This document shows positions 32,041-45,800 of a DNA stretch of 64,000 nucleotides, piece by piece. Within the stretch, counting starts at the first letter, position 1. Each line of letters opens with the position of its first letter. Both the position numbers and the translations under genes were made by a program. The DNA is from Nigrospora sphaerica. Taxonomy: Eukaryota; Ascomycota; Sordariomycetes; Amphisphaeriales; Apiosporaceae. The stretch is taken from contig JAGVVL010000002.1 of NCBI GenBank assembly GCA_018287875.1, positions 6,014,001-6,078,000 of the forward strand, in the 5' to 3' direction. A model generated the notes under the pieces. The model did no database searches, was not told where the DNA came from, and worked only from the letters and a program-made list of their open reading frames with translations.

Positions 32041-35000
32041 CTACAGCTGGCCGGACAGCAGTGCTTCGGTGGCTGGAAAGGGGAGTCGGGGTTAGCTGTC
32101 TGTCACTTGTACCACCGGGCGGGGGAGTGAATACATACCACTGTTGATGTACGCCCGCCTCGACTCCAGGGGGACGCCGAAGCGCCGCTCCAGCTCCTGC
32201 TTGATGCCCTTCTTGGTGACCGTCATCAGGTCGGCCGTCCGCAGAATCTCGCGGATCTCGGCCAGGAGGGCGTCGTCGCTCGGCATGCCCGCCAGGTTGG
32301 ACATCTCCACCTCCTGCGAGTTGCCCATGAACTGGGAGCCGCCAAACTGGCTCATGCGGTTGCCGCCCATATCTGACGGCGCCAGCGACATGCGCGACAT
32401 GTGGCCCGCGCCGAAACCGCCGACGCCGAGGCTCTTGACGTCGTACGGCTGGACCTGGCCGTACGAGGAGCCGTTGTACTCCGACATGGCCGCGTTGGCC
32501 TTGGTGCCGTAGCTGAAGCCCGAGATCTCGGACCGCGCGTCCTCGCGCGCCGTCTGCGCGTCCCAGAGCTCGGCCTGGTACTCCTCCCACTTCTTGCGCG
32601 GGATCGACGCCGGGTCGAACTTGCCCTCGTCCGTCACCACCACCTTCTTACCCTTCTCACCCACGACGACACGCGTGTTACCCCACGAGAAGTCGTCCAT
32701 GTGCCAGAAGGCGTACAGCGGCAGCGCAAACGAGAAGACGGGCACGGCGATGACGTACAGGATCATCCACCCGATCATCTCCCACTTGCGGCGTAGGATG
32801 AAGATGATGGCCTGCAGACCGTAGATGGCACCCAGCATGATGAAGGCCGTCACCGGCACCACCGTCGACTTGGTCGCGACCAGAGTAATCAGGTAGGCGA
32901 TGTAGGCAATCGTCACCGGCTGCACCACCGTCGAGAGCAAATCGACAAAGACGATGAAGCGCATGCTGAAGCAGCAGAAACCGCAGAGCTGGCCCAGGGG
33001 GATCAGTTCCATCAGGTTGTGCACGGTCGAGTTGATCCATCGGCGACGCTGCGAGAGGAAAACGGCCCACGAGTCGGGCGCCACCGTCCAGGCGTGTGCA
33101 GAGAAGATGTACTTGGTCTTGTACTTGGAGTGGAACTTGAGCAGCAGCGTCGTCAGGTAACGATCCTCACCCAGGTGGAGCAGGTTCTTCATGTGCAGAG
33201 TGTCGACACGGATCGTCGAGTACGTCTCGACGACCTCCTTGCTCACGAACAGCGGCTTGCCCGAGTCGGCGGCGCGGATGCGGTACATGGAGAAACAACC
33301 GGGCAAACAGGTGACACTGCCGAACAGACTCTCAAAGGCCTTGGCCAAGTTGTGCGAGATGTAGTACTCGTACACCTGAATCATGGTGACGAACGAGGCC
33401 TTGGCGTTGGTGAGGGCCGTCTCACCGCACACGGCAATGAGACGGGTGTCGTCCACGAACGCCGACACCATGCGGCTCGCCGAGTCGGCCGCGATGACGG
33501 TATCGGCATCGATACCGAATAGGAACTCGTAGAAGGTCGGGTTCACGCCGATGATGTTGCGAATTTGATGGTACATCTCCAGCTCCAGCGGGCTCATGGG
33601 AAGGTTGTAGTGGACGCGGTTGAGGAAGCGCATGATGACCATCTGCGAGTCTCGCTTGCCGCGGTTACCGGGCCGCGAAACCTCGGACGGCTTTCCGACC
33701 TTGACGACGACCAGGAAGGGAACGATGTGGCCCTGGACTTCGTAGAGACCCGAGTAGACCTTGCCCATGTTGTGCTGCTTGAGACCTTCGCCGAGGGACT
33801 CGAAGCTCAACGGCTCCGGGTCGACCGTCTCCGAGACGCCAAGAATATCGAGGACGATGCGCGGTGTGGGACGGTCGTTACCCTGACCAATAATCATACC
33901 ATCGCAAATCACCACGAGCAGCTTGCGCTTGTCGTCGTACTGCATACGGGCGCACGAATCAATAGCACGACGCAGCGAATCCTCGTCCTCGGTGTAGGCG
34001 GGAATCTGGCACATGACAAACTTGTCCAGGTTCTCGGGTATGTTCTTGCCGCCAAACTGGAGGGCAGCCAGGAACTTGAAACCGATAATGGAGCAGAGCA
34101 TGACGGAAATGGCCAGGATCAGGTAGTCGGCGAAGCGGCAGCGGACCGAGTTTCTGGTATCGACGTCGGCCACGTAGAACAGGTTGTCGAGGCACAATTG
34201 CATGCGGCGCCGCAGGCCCGAGTCGATGGCCAACGCCTCCCAGATCTTGGTGACGTCCTCGCCCGAGTGGATGTTGAAGATGTCGAGCACGCGGGAGTCC
34301 ATGAAGTCCGTGATGCCCGTATCCGTGGGCTTATCTGCGCCCTTGGGCACCTCGACATGCCGGCCGCCCTTGGCGTAGTTGGTCAGATCGTACACGCGGC
34401 CGTTGAGGATGGCAATCTGGCTGGACTTGCTGGCGAGCGAGGCGACGTATTCCGGCGAGTACCCAATGTTGCCCTTCTTGAAGTTGGACTTGAGCACCAC
34501 CATCTTCTCGTAGAACCAGTCAGGCTGGTAGAGATCCGTGAAGAAGCGGAAGTCGTGGTATTTCCAGTTTAGGTCCTGTCGGCCAATGACGTCGGCCGAG
34601 CCCGACTGGTTGGTGCTGCGGTAGTCGAGGGTAACCGAGGGATCGACCTTTCCGTCCTTGCCCTGGCAGAGAGCCGAGACCTGCACGGGGAACAGATCGG
34701 TGATGTCGAGTCCGGCATACTGGTTGAGCGCCTTCTGGGTAACATAGGAGGGGTAGTGGCGAGGGCCGTACTCGCCGAGGTCGAAAACCTGGCCCCGGAT
34801 AGCAACGTAGGCGCCATCCGAGTTGTCCTTGCCGTTGAAGGCTGTCAACTCCTCGGGGCTGTACACGTACTGCTTCGGGCAGATGAGCATGGGGAAGACG
34901 ACGATGAAGAACGCGGCCACGAGACAGCTGAACCAGATCATCATGTTGATGGCCAGCTTTTCTCGCCACGCCATACGCACGTCCTTACGCGGCATGCCGC

Positions 35001-37701
35001 ACAAGCGGATGAGGAACTCGGGAATGAACCACGTCAACAAGTAGGTCACAAACACCCAGCGCCTGCGGCTGGGACTGTCTTTGACTTCTTCGACCTCGAC
35101 GAGCGACTTCTCGTTGCCCCTCTCGGCCATTTGCTCTCGAGTGTCGAGGTTCTTGAACATGTCCCCGTTGCCAAACGCCGACACGCCGGCTTCGGAACGG
35201 GCGTCGTCCTGGGCCGCGCCAAAGTAGCCGCCCCTCGCCTTGTCGCTGTACTGCGGCGTGTTGGCGAAGGACGAGTTCAAGCGCTCCTTGGAGGCGCCGA
35301 AGGGCAGATCCGGCGTCATGCCATCACCAGCATCCGAGGGGTAGCGACCGTTCGCCGAGTGACCGTCTCCGAGCGAGGCGATCTCCATCCAGCACCGCTC
35401 GCTGAGGAAGACACCCGTCGATCCGATCAACACCTCGTTGCTAGGCCATTGGCGGTCATGGACCACCATCTCGACCTTCTCCCGCTCGCTTCCCACCAGA
35501 ATGGTCTCGGCGTCCGCAAGACCAAGGAATTCGCCAAAGGGCAGGAACATGCTGAAGTCGGCGGCCCGCAAACGCTGGCTGATCTCGGCGATACCGAACG
35601 TCTGCACCTGCATGCGCACACACTTGCTGTCGAACTGGTTGGCTATGCGGCGGTCGTTGGGCTTCAAGCAGAAGACGAAGTAGTTGTTCGTGTTGGGCGA
35701 CGTGATGGACTGCTTGACGTTCTCCAGCGATGAAAGAAACTGGCCGGAAGCTCCCTGCTGGGAGACGCGGCTGGACTTCCGCGGTTCAGCACTCCTGTTC
35801 TCTGCCCTCGCGTCCGGCTCGCTTCCGAACTCGTCCACCGAGTCCTGGTGACGCATGCGGTTGGTCCGCATCGTCCGCGTCGTCTTGCGGGAGACGACAC
35901 TGGGCGCACGCATGGGCTTGGAGCTGACGGAAGCTTGCATGACCGTGGTACGCTCCTGCGGGTGCATGATGGTCTGAAGTGCCTCCTGGCCGAAGAGACG
36001 GCTCACAAACTCGCTCTTGCTCGAGTTGATGAGGTTCATCAAATCAGCCGAGATGACCTCGCCATTCTCCTCGATCAGACCCTTGATGGGGTACTCGACC
36101 TCGCCGGCAAAGTGCCTCACCGTGAAGGTGGCGGCCGTGTTCTCGGTGAAGAAGTTGCTTCCGGGAAGCTTGGCCTGAGCGGAGCTGACGGTAATGGACG
36201 GGTTCTTGCCCTCGAAGCGCTTGCGGAAGCTCTCCAAAAGCTGCATGTCGGTCCGGTGCCGGCGCGTCTGGTCATCGAGGATGCTGAGCAGGCCATTTCC
36301 GGGCTTCAGCAGGCCCTTGACGGCATCCGAGTTGTCGAAGTAGCTCGTGGCCGTGACTGTGACCTCCTCCGTCTCGAGGAGATCAGCCTTGCGGTCGAAG
36401 AAGTTCTGCAGTGCGAGGTTGTACAGGCACTCGGTGGCGGCGTTGTTCAGCAGCTGGTCCAAAGCCGAGCCGGTGGAGGTCTGCTGGGCGAAGCCGGGGA
36501 AGTCGACAATCGAAATTGTGTTCGAAATAGACTCTTCGGGCGCGCAGATCTTCTGGTTGACCGTCTCGATGACATAGGCAACGAGGAGGGAGTAGATGGT
36601 GCGTGCGAGCTCGTCGGCGTTGGCACGAGCTCCCGTCGGGTCCAGCATGACCGTCACCCTCTCGCGGTGGATCATCTTGGTCTTGTAGCCCATAGTGGTC
36701 TGCAGATCCTGGGCGCTCACCCCCAGGAAGGCGGCCACAATGCTCAGGACGTCCCGGTTCCTCACGGCGGTGATGGTCTGGCCACCCTCGTGCGAGAAGC
36801 CGCCGCTGTCATCGCCCGTGGCCGTCGTGCTCGACGTCGTCTCGAACTCGAGCTGACCAATGTGCAGGATACAGGCCAGGATCTGGCAGATCTCGGCAAT
36901 CTCGCTGCGGGGAAACTCAAGCTTCCGCAGGGCCGTCTTGAAGAGCTGGAACCCCTCGGCGTCGTTGATACCGACCTTCAACTGCGTGGGGTGGCCGAGG
37001 TACTTCCATCGTCGCTGGCCGGCGGCATCTTTGGGGGTGTCAATGCCGAGATGCGCCTTCTCGGCCTCGCTCGTGCCAGCCAGCAGGTAGTACAGAATGT
37101 GGAAGTTGCGCTCGCCCGTGGGCACCTCGGCGATGCGGCTTCGCTCCAGACGGTGATCCAGCAGCTTTCCGCCGATGAGCAGCGGGTTCGTGGTGGAGGC
37201 AGTGTCGTACTGGAGCTCGTAGAACAGACCAGCCTTGGACGCCGTCGGCGTGGTGGCCGTCTTGGTGGTGGTGAGCGAGTCGAAGATGTAGGTAGCGAGG
37301 GAAACTTTGGTCGAGAGGGGGGTGGACGACTTGTTCAGCAGCGCCGTCAACAGGTGGGATCGGATCGTCGTCTTGCCAGAGCCGGATTCACCGAGGAAGA
37401 GGATGGCCTGGTTCTCGGAGCGGTGGCCGAGGCGGATGAAGGCCCGGTCGGCCATGTCCTCGGCGCCGGCCATGGCGCTGCCCTCCTTGCCGCCATCGAG
37501 ACCCTTGGTTGACGACGTGTACGTGTTCAGGGAAATGAGGGCATGGGAGGACAGGCGGGCAGTCGGCACCGAGACGTGGAAACGACTCGCCAGGTGCGCC
37601 GTGATGTGCGTGTCGGACTGCAGATGGGCAGGCAGCGAGGGCAGCGAGGGCTGGGTGTGAGCCCCTCCGCTGCCACCACCCAATGGCAGATTCAAAGCCA
37701 T
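32041..37701 (-). CDS. chsV: Class V chitin synthase with N-terminal myosin motor-like domain
   Basis: Polymerises chitin from UDP-GlcNAc at the plasma membrane; members of this class support hyphal tip and septum wall synthesis and stress tolerance. Exons (complement): 37701..32139 and 32072..32041; predicted 1,864 aa. The motor-like domain (about 1-750) keeps a P-loop GESGSGKT (104-111), a degenerate switch I (ASKAGLF) and switch II (IVDFPGF). Membrane helices lie near 880 and 920, a cytochrome-b5-like segment near 950-1010, then a helix near 1195. The catalytic region has [15 protein letters not shown] (near 1397) and the QRRRW signature (1551-1555), followed by membrane helices ([19 protein letters not shown]). 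A DEK-like C-terminal domain follows. The last intron (66 nt, with CTAAC) splits a Ser-Ala junction and yields the family ending [10 protein letters not shown]. The rest is uninterrupted. Confidence 0.97.
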
Positions 37702-40700
37702 GATGGACGGAGTGCCAGCGACTGGCTCACGGTTTGCACCGTCGAACCTATCTGGAGTCGGAGGTCAATGGATCGTGAATGTAGTTCTTTTTTTTGGTTT
37801 GCCTGCCGAATAGGGGCGTAAGAAGGGAGGGACGTTTCCCGAATCCCCGATGTGTTTGTTGTTCGCTCCCGCGCACGCTCTTTCTCTCTTCCCCCTTCTG
37901 TGCGTGTGTCTCTATCTGGCGGGCGCTGAAGCGTCCAAACCAGGCCCGAAATAGAATTAAGTGCCTAAGCAAGCGAGCGTAGCAAATGCGATGCTAAGAA
38001 AAGCGAGTGTGGGTAGAACGGGAAATAAAGAGCAGACAGGCACAGTACCGAGACGGCTTTGGAGAGGCGTTCTCGGACGTCGGGTTTGCCTTCTGCAGCG
38101 ATGGGAATTGGGGATTACAAGCAACGAGCGAGCTTCCCGGGGGCAACGGGGCGTGTAACTGGAAATGGGCCTGTTTTCTCGATAGGCAGCCCACCCGCCC
38201 TGGAGAGCCTAAAGCGATACGGCGGCCGTTACGCGCCAGAAGCGCAGATTCACGCTCATACGAAGTCTGTGGTACTCGCCTACATGTACCCATCCCGACA
38301 AGCAGGCTGAGTGGCACCGCCGGGGCCACCACCGGAGCGGACACACTATGCCTAGACGGTGGAGGCCGAAGCAGGTGGAATGCAAAAATGGGCGACGAGA
38401 ACCGGTCGAGCGCTTGTGCGACTTGCGAAGCCAAACGAACCCAGGCCGGCAGCACGTGTCGCGCGTGAGGGCCTGTGTCTCGAACGACCGTGGCAGGTTG
38501 CGATGGCGACCTCTCAGTTCTCGTCTTGTCTCACGGCCATGTTGACCGCTGCTGATGGGGACGAACTCTGGCCGACAGGCCTGGAGCGAGTCGTTCCGCC
38601 CGTCCCGCCGTCCATCTGTTCAGCGCCCGGTCCCATCATTGAGACCACCACCCGTCTGTCTCTTTACTACGACATACGTACATGCAGAGAATATCGTACC
38701 GTGCCGACGGGCAAAGGCTGCCGAACCAACCGCGCGGTAGTCAGTTGTACGGAAAGGGTCGACTCGTACGGAGGTACGGAGTAAAGGATACCCTGGGGCG
38801 CATTACCAACCAAGCCTACGGAGCACACCGCACATCCACCAGCAGCAGGAATTTGAAAAGAAACTGGGCCCTCAACGAGTTCCAGACCGATTGGTCCCCT
38901 AACTAGGTAGTTAGTTGTATGTAGCTGTCTGGTCCGCGCCATCCCTCTTCTCTTCCATGGCCGCCGGGATGTACGATGTAGTATACTGTATACGTAAGTA
39001 GGTGCTACTACTTACCCCCCCCTCCCCCGGGTCCTCCCCGAAGCCAGCACCTAATTGAAGTACCTGCCCGGGCTGCTAGGGAGCCCCATCCGCGCTGCCG
39101 ACCGGCCCCATCTAGAGACGGATGCCTGAGGAGTCGTCGGTGCCTCCTGGGACGGGATGCAATAGCGTGTTGCCTGTGTCTAATTGCAACTCGCGCGCCG
39201 CGCTCTGGGCCTCAACGCATGACGATGTGCGGTATTGTGAGTCTCTCTGCGACTCGAATAGAGTTTGCAACCGGGTACCCGTGATTGGCAGAGTGACGCC
39301 ACCTGCTGGGCCCAGGTACGACGCCCAGCTTGGCCGCGAGGTTGCGTCCGAGGTAGGGGGTTAGGGATGGAGAAGGATGGATCCTGGAGGGCACTGGACA
39401 GAAACTGTCCGGGGAGCGCGACCGCAGCCTGTCCGCGTCTGGTATATGGGGCAAAGAGTCCGTACTGCGCCGCCGCAAGCCGCCAGGGCCAGGTTTCGCC
39501 ATGCCAACTTGCAGCAAGGCAGCAGGCCGGCGTGGCAGGCGGCGGGGCAGGCAGGCCAAGAAGCTTCCATGCTTTATTTGGGGATGAGGGGGGAAGGGAA
39601 GAGCATGAGTACGAACCGGGAGCATGACTTGTCTGCACGAGTGTGAGGATGAGTATGAGCATGAGCACGAAACGAGCACCAGCACCAGCACCTGCCGGCA
39701 TTGCACGCTGCTGACTGGACGGCCTGCAGCTGGCTTGCGCGGAAGCCCTGTGGGCATATGCAGGAAGTCGTATGCAGGCATCTAGGCACGCTGCATGTAC
39801 CCCCTATGTGGCTCTCTCGTCTTGCTCATCATGTACGTGCTTGGTTAGTGGGGTGTCGGGACTGCTTGGGCCGTCGTCTTATGCGTAACAGTAGTGTTTT
39901 CTTGGGATCACCGCCCCCCAGATCTCACCAAAACCCGTAAACTGGGAACGGGTGATCGATGGGCGGGCTCCGTCGGCCAACAGAAAGTGCAGATAAAAGT
40001 GAGTGTAGCGCGTGGTAGATGCATTTGTTGGTGGTGCTGTTGCCGGTGGTGGTACCGTTGGTGGTGGCGTTGCAACGAATGGGCTGGTGGTAGAAGAGCG
40101 GTCGCGCGAAGCTTGCACATCAGCAGCAGCTCAAGCGGCAGGCAGTTCAGCTTCCCGCATCCACCTCGTAATGGCGCCCCCTCCCCCGTATGGCATCCCA
40201 TCATCACACCTCTCCTGAAAGCCCCCGAGAGCCACCCTTTCGAGCCTTTTAAGCAAGATTATGTACCCAACTTCGTACGCCGGCGAGTCCTGCCCGCTTC
40301 GCTGGACCTGTCAGACCGATAGGTTGAAACGTGATGGCACGCTAGACCGACTAGCACACGGAACGGGCGCATGTTCGTTTTTTTTTTTTGGAGCAAGGGC
40401 CTGCTCGCTTGCTATGCCATCATAACGTCCAAGCAATCCCTTCCAGTGGCTCGTGGGTGCCAGCCGAACCAGCTTGGGCGGGAGGTTGGCGAGGATGGGG
40501 GGAAAATACACAGTTGGGATTCGGTGGGACGCGCGATGGCCAGTAGGTGGCTGGCATCCATCGCACCAGCTAAAAATAAAAACCCGGCAACCATAATAAC
40601 ATCAGCAACAACAACAATACGGCCCCAAGGACACCAAAGTTGCATATCTCCTTGTCCAACACGAGACGCGCCGGCCGTTCTCGCTTTCACACCTACCCAC

Positions 40701-42824
40701 CCGAGCATGAAGCGACGCGTGTGAGCTGTGTGCTGCTGCCGCTTCTGCCCCCTAGAGTTACCTACCTCTTATGTACCCACCTACACTCTTCTCGCTCTCA
40801 CCCACGTAACGGGTGTGAGGCCGCGCGAGACAGGCCGCACTCGGCGGCGGTGGTGGCGGCCAACACGAAGCAACAAAAAGACTCGTGTCCAGTTGATCAT
40901 TCACGCGGATAGTCGCCTGCTCCCTGTCTCGCCTCGTTCGATTTGGTCGGGCATTTCTCTCACCAAACCTCGCGGTGTAGCCTGTACCTACATACATACA
41001 AACCTACCACTACACAACCGTACGCTCTGGCGGGGACAAGAGCCCACAGCTCCGACAAGCTTTGAGTATCGCTGTTCCGCCCTCTCCTGTCTCAGCATCC
41101 ACCCTCTACCTGCTTCCGGCCCACCGTGGACGGCTTTGGCCGAGTGGCAGTGACCATACCATGTTACCACATCGTACATAACCTATTTCGTACATACCGT
41201 ACTTGCCTACACTTCCAAGTGCCATGCAACCGTCCTGGACGCCCTAGACGGCCTGCATGCGCCCTGGAAGCCTGCGAGCTCGCCCGGCAAACCCAAACCC
41301 TACGAGGTACCAGTCCAGGTTGGCCTGCAGAGGCGGCGGAGCGGAATGCGCCAACCGGAGCCCCAACGCTCGCCCTCCTTACGTCCGGCCACCCGTGCCC
41401 TACTAAGGGCTGTGGTAAAGAAATGTCCATATCTGTTGTGGTGCCTCGGCTCCGGCTATGGTGCCCCCCGTCAGCCCGTTTGCCTTGCACAACAACCAGC
41501 CGGTCCTCTTGCCCTCGCGCTCCTCCCGGTTGAACCGTTCGGCTTCGAGAATCCGGCATTCCATCCATTCCACGGATGCTTGACAGGCCCCAGCAGGAGA
41601 CACTCGATAGACGCGAGTGGGGCGGCCGGGGGCACGCTCGCATTGGAACCCAAGGCAGTTAGTAGGCAATCACGGCCCCGTGTCACCGCAGTCTTGCCAG
41701 TCAGTTTCGTTCGATGGTGTGGATGATCGACCCATTTCGCCGCTTCGTATTCCTTTGAGCATGGGGCGGGAGGACCACCATACCCACACTTCGCACGCAT
41801 GCCTGCTTTTTTCTCCAGCCAAGAGCGAACCGCAAAAACAGTCAGCCAGGCTGTGCGGGCTGGGCTCGGCGATTGATGCTGGGGGGGCCAAAGGGGAGAG
41901 AGAGGGAACGGGGGGGTTGCCCGCTGGAGTGGGGATTGCGGCTGTTCGCGCCAGGCGTCTCACAAGCAGATTGGAGCCCTTGTGGACTGCAGCGCCGTGC
42001 AGATGTACGATGTACTCAGGGGTTCGGCTCTGCTTGGCTGGCTCGCTGGGCTCACTGGCTGTGGCAGATCCTGGCCGCCGCTCTCCCCGGGAAGGGGCTC
42101 AAGGGACCAGGGGGCGTACAGAAAGGCTGGTGAGTCCAAGTACCCGATCGACGCTATTCTGAGCCGGTCCAGCACCTTAATATCTTATGCAAAACGTCCT
42201 TTTCGGTTTGGCGTGGTTGCACTTTTGGCTTCAACCGCCCGCCGTACCCGCTGGACCTCCCGCTCGGTTACTTTGCCCAGAGAACGGTGGTGATCTTTTC
42301 GAAGGCCATCACCGGCCAGTACCGTCGTCAGTCGTTGTTGAATCTGATTTCGCGGCCCTCTCTCTACCATCCCTCCCTCCTACACATGTTTGGCCGTCAA
42401 AGAGTGTCTTTTGGCGCCTACGACTTTTCTTCTCTTTTCGTAACGTGTCTGTCGCTATACGCCCCGCCTCACTCGCTTTGGCGGTTTAATCCTATCGTTT
42501 CGTAATTGCCTGCGTTGTGCAGGCACGAAAGGCCGTGTTAGGTTGCTCAGCAGTAACGGCAGCCGTCCCTACTTTCAGGTCCTCCCAACCCGGAGTTCCT
42601 CCCAACGCACTCGCTCTTCTCCTCCGACGATAATTCCTCCCCCCCCCCCAAATACTCAACCGGGCCTGGCTACCTACATCATACATACTGCCAACCCGAT
42701 CCATTGCCTACCTCTCGCAACCGCAGACCCGGGATTGGCCTTGTCCGTCCGCTTCGCCTGCCTGTTTCCGCTCTAAACGGTCGTGGCTGTCCGCGAGGGC
42801 AACGCGAACTAATAAGAGCCCAAC
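37702..42824. promoter_or_regulatory. 5.1-kb divergent spacer between chsV and chsVII
   Basis: The whole regulatory region of both chitin synthase genes, unusually long. It holds a doubled TACGGAG element (38767-38783), a T tract (about 40377-40389), a GTGGTG-rich microsatellite (about 40030-40078), an irregular GAGCAY repeat (about 39650-39690) and a C tract near 42640. Open frames (up to about 190 codons) are overlapping and lack domains. No gene or RNA gene recognised; long spliced leaders for either gene are possible. Confidence 0.6.
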
Positions 42825-45800
42825 ATGGCGAACCCCCAAGGCCATATGTCTATGTACTCGCTGGCCTCGGAGTCGGCCGGCGGTTCCCGAGGGCCCGGCC
42901 AGGCGCCAGTCTCGGCCACGACGCTGCTCAACGCCATTCACAACGTCTACCTCTCGTCCCAGCCCTACCGGCTAGACGCTGCCACCAGTATCGTCGTCAA
43001 CACATGGCTCACCGCCCAGCAGGCCGGTCCCAACGGCCAAGTTGGGGGTACCGTGGATCCTGCCTTGGCTGCCCGGGCATGGGAACATGCCCGCCGTCGT
43101 GCTGAGGATGGCTGTATTGTTCTTGGGTTCGTTCCGTCCCCCAACGGGTCCGGCGCGTGTTACTGACATGCATCAGCTCCCTCCACACATCAAGCCCCTC
43201 CGTGCTGGCGCCCTTCCTGTCTGTCCTCCCACTCTCCACGCCGTCGAGCCTTTACACGACCTTGAACGTGATCCGGCCGTTCATCCAATGTGTGACGCCT
43301 TACAACCATGCTACGCTCCGACAAGCCGCCCTCGGCGTGACTCTGACGATGAATCTGGCTGGCAACCTGACGGCTGCGAGTGTGTCCCTATCCCAGGGCG
43401 GCATTGACACCTTCCGCGGTCTCCTCAATATCCCCTCGGAGCCTGGCCACCGAGCCTTTGACGTCTTCTACTACCTCCTGACCTCGGCCTCTACGCCCGC
43501 CGAGCGCGAGTTTCTTGGTCTTAAGCCTGCGTCAAGCTACTCGCTGCTGGCTCGTTCCGGAACCTACGACCCGCCCTCGTACCTCCCGACTGCCGATGAC
43601 GCCGCCGCCGCGGATGACTTCAGAACCGCCCTGAAGGAAATTGGCATTAAGGGCTCCGCGCACCGCAATTTCATCTCCACGCTGGCAGGTCTCCTGAAAC
43701 TGGGCAACACCTTGGACTACGGCGTGGACGAGGACTCCCTGGACGACATTTGTGAGGACGTTAGCGGCCTCCTGGGTCTTGATCCCGAGGTTCTCGCCAA
43801 GCAGTGCACCACCGAGGACCGGAAGACTCTTGTGGGTGGCCTGTACGAGGCTTTGGTGGACTGGGTGCTTTCCAAGGCAAATGAGACGATCGCCGCGCAG
43901 ATGAACCGCATTCGCGATGGAACCGAGTCGCTCGATGGCCGGGGTGTCCGCACTCCTACCTCTAACGAGGACAACGGCGACACCGTCTGCATCACCATTC
44001 TGGAGCTGCCCGACCCGGCACTGGGCAAGGCGGCGGCTATGCGTGGCGTCTTCGACGATACCGTCGGTATCAATGCTGAGATGAAGGAGGACGGCGTCGA
44101 AGTGGTGCCCGTCAACAGTTCCGTTCTCCGCGAGATGCAGAATGCCGTCTCCGACGTTGCGCCGGATCTGGGCATCATGACAGGCCCGCTCGGGCGCGAG
44201 CGACAGCACGACCTCGAGAAGCGCGAGGTCATTCTGGAGAAGGTCGGCCTCGCCGGCGAACAAGACGGTTTCCTTAAGAAATTGCTCTTCCCCACGCCCG
44301 GCGAGGGCATCAACCTGGGCCGCGCGGGACGTCTTGATCTCCCTGCCGTGCTGGCCAGCAGTCGCGTCTGGTACCACTTGTCACTCCATCCGACCGACGA
44401 GTCGCCTGCAAGTCTGGCCGCTCTGCCCTCGGTCACGTCGGCGTGGTCGGCCGGCACTGTATCGCGACAACTGCGGGCTTGGCGACTGCCCGAATGGGCC
44501 AACCGCCGAAACAAGAATCTCGACTTCACCGCTGATTTTGACATCGATGAGTTCGCCCAGCGATTTGCACCCCTCGGCTGTAGAGATGGCAGAGAAGGCG
44601 TTGAGACATGGATCCTCGAGAGGGGCTGGAGCAACGGCGAGGTCACCGTTGGTAAGGAGCGTGTCTGGATGCGCGAGACCCCCTGGTGGGAGGCCGAAAG
44701 TATGCTGGACCTGAAGCCCGGCGAGAGCTTCCCTGGTATGGCCAACATGGCCATGCCTCCCAGCGGCCCCGAAACCGGCTATTCCAACACGGGCAGCGGA
44801 TACTTTGGGGGCCCGACCCCCACTGACTACCCGCCGAACAGCCAGTTGCTGAACCCGGCACACAACCAGAGCCAGATGACATTGGGCCAGAATCCCCGCG
44901 CCCCTTCCGTCACCCCCAGCGCCATGCGTAACGTCAGTAAGGGCGACTACGGTCTCGGTCACAAGGGTGACCAAATCCGAGACCAAGTCTTCTACACCGC
45001 CGACGGCGACTTCGTCCAGGGTCTGGACCCCGCCCTGGCTGCAGGCAAGCACATCGAAGAAACAGAGACAACTTTCAGCCGTCGTGCCTGGGTGGCCTTT
45101 GTCTGGGCCCTCACTTTCTGGATCCCCTCTCCGCTGCTCAGCTTTGTTGGCCGCATGAAGCGACCCGACGTCCGCTTGGCGTGGCGCGAGAAGGTCGTTT
45201 TGGTTTTCTTGATCGCCCTCTGCAACGCCATCATTCTATTCTGGATTATCGCATTTGGCAAATTGCTTTGCCCCAACATGGACAAGGCGTGGACACAAGC
45301 CGAGGTCGCGGGCCACACGGGTGAAGATGACTTCTGGGTCAGCATTCATGGCAAGGTTTACGACATCACTAAGTTCTGGAGACTGCCCCACAGCGACAGC
45401 GGTATCCAGACTACCTCGGACCTTATGATGCAGTTCGCGGGCCAGAACCTGGACCTGTATTTCATCGCTCCCCTGCCGCTCACCTGCCCGGGCCTCGGTA
45501 TCAAGGATACTATCCGTTTGATGACGAACAACACCATGGAGATCCCGCAGGGTGACCATACGTCCGGATTCTACGCTGCCGACACCACATCCAAGCTTCG
45601 TCAGCCGGATTGGTATAGCCAGTACTTTCTGCCACGAATCAAGGACTACTACCACGGCGACTTGGTGGTGGACAAGCAGCAGATTGCCGACGAGGGCCTG
45701 AAAGAGAACCACGGATGGGTCATCTACGATGGCAAGATCTATGATCTGACTGATTACTTCCACACCATCTCGTTCTTCAAGCAGCGGCCGGAATACAACT

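Noticed and set aside
35848..37512. 554-codon open frame on the plus strand, plus several others through 32.4-35.7 kb
   Set aside because: Antisense shadow of chsV; no domain, and composition mirrors the complementary codons.
39180..39781. Overlapping 173- and 189-codon minus-strand frames in the chitin synthase spacer
   Set aside because: They overlap each other in different frames and code simple-sequence peptides from the GAGCAY repeat.
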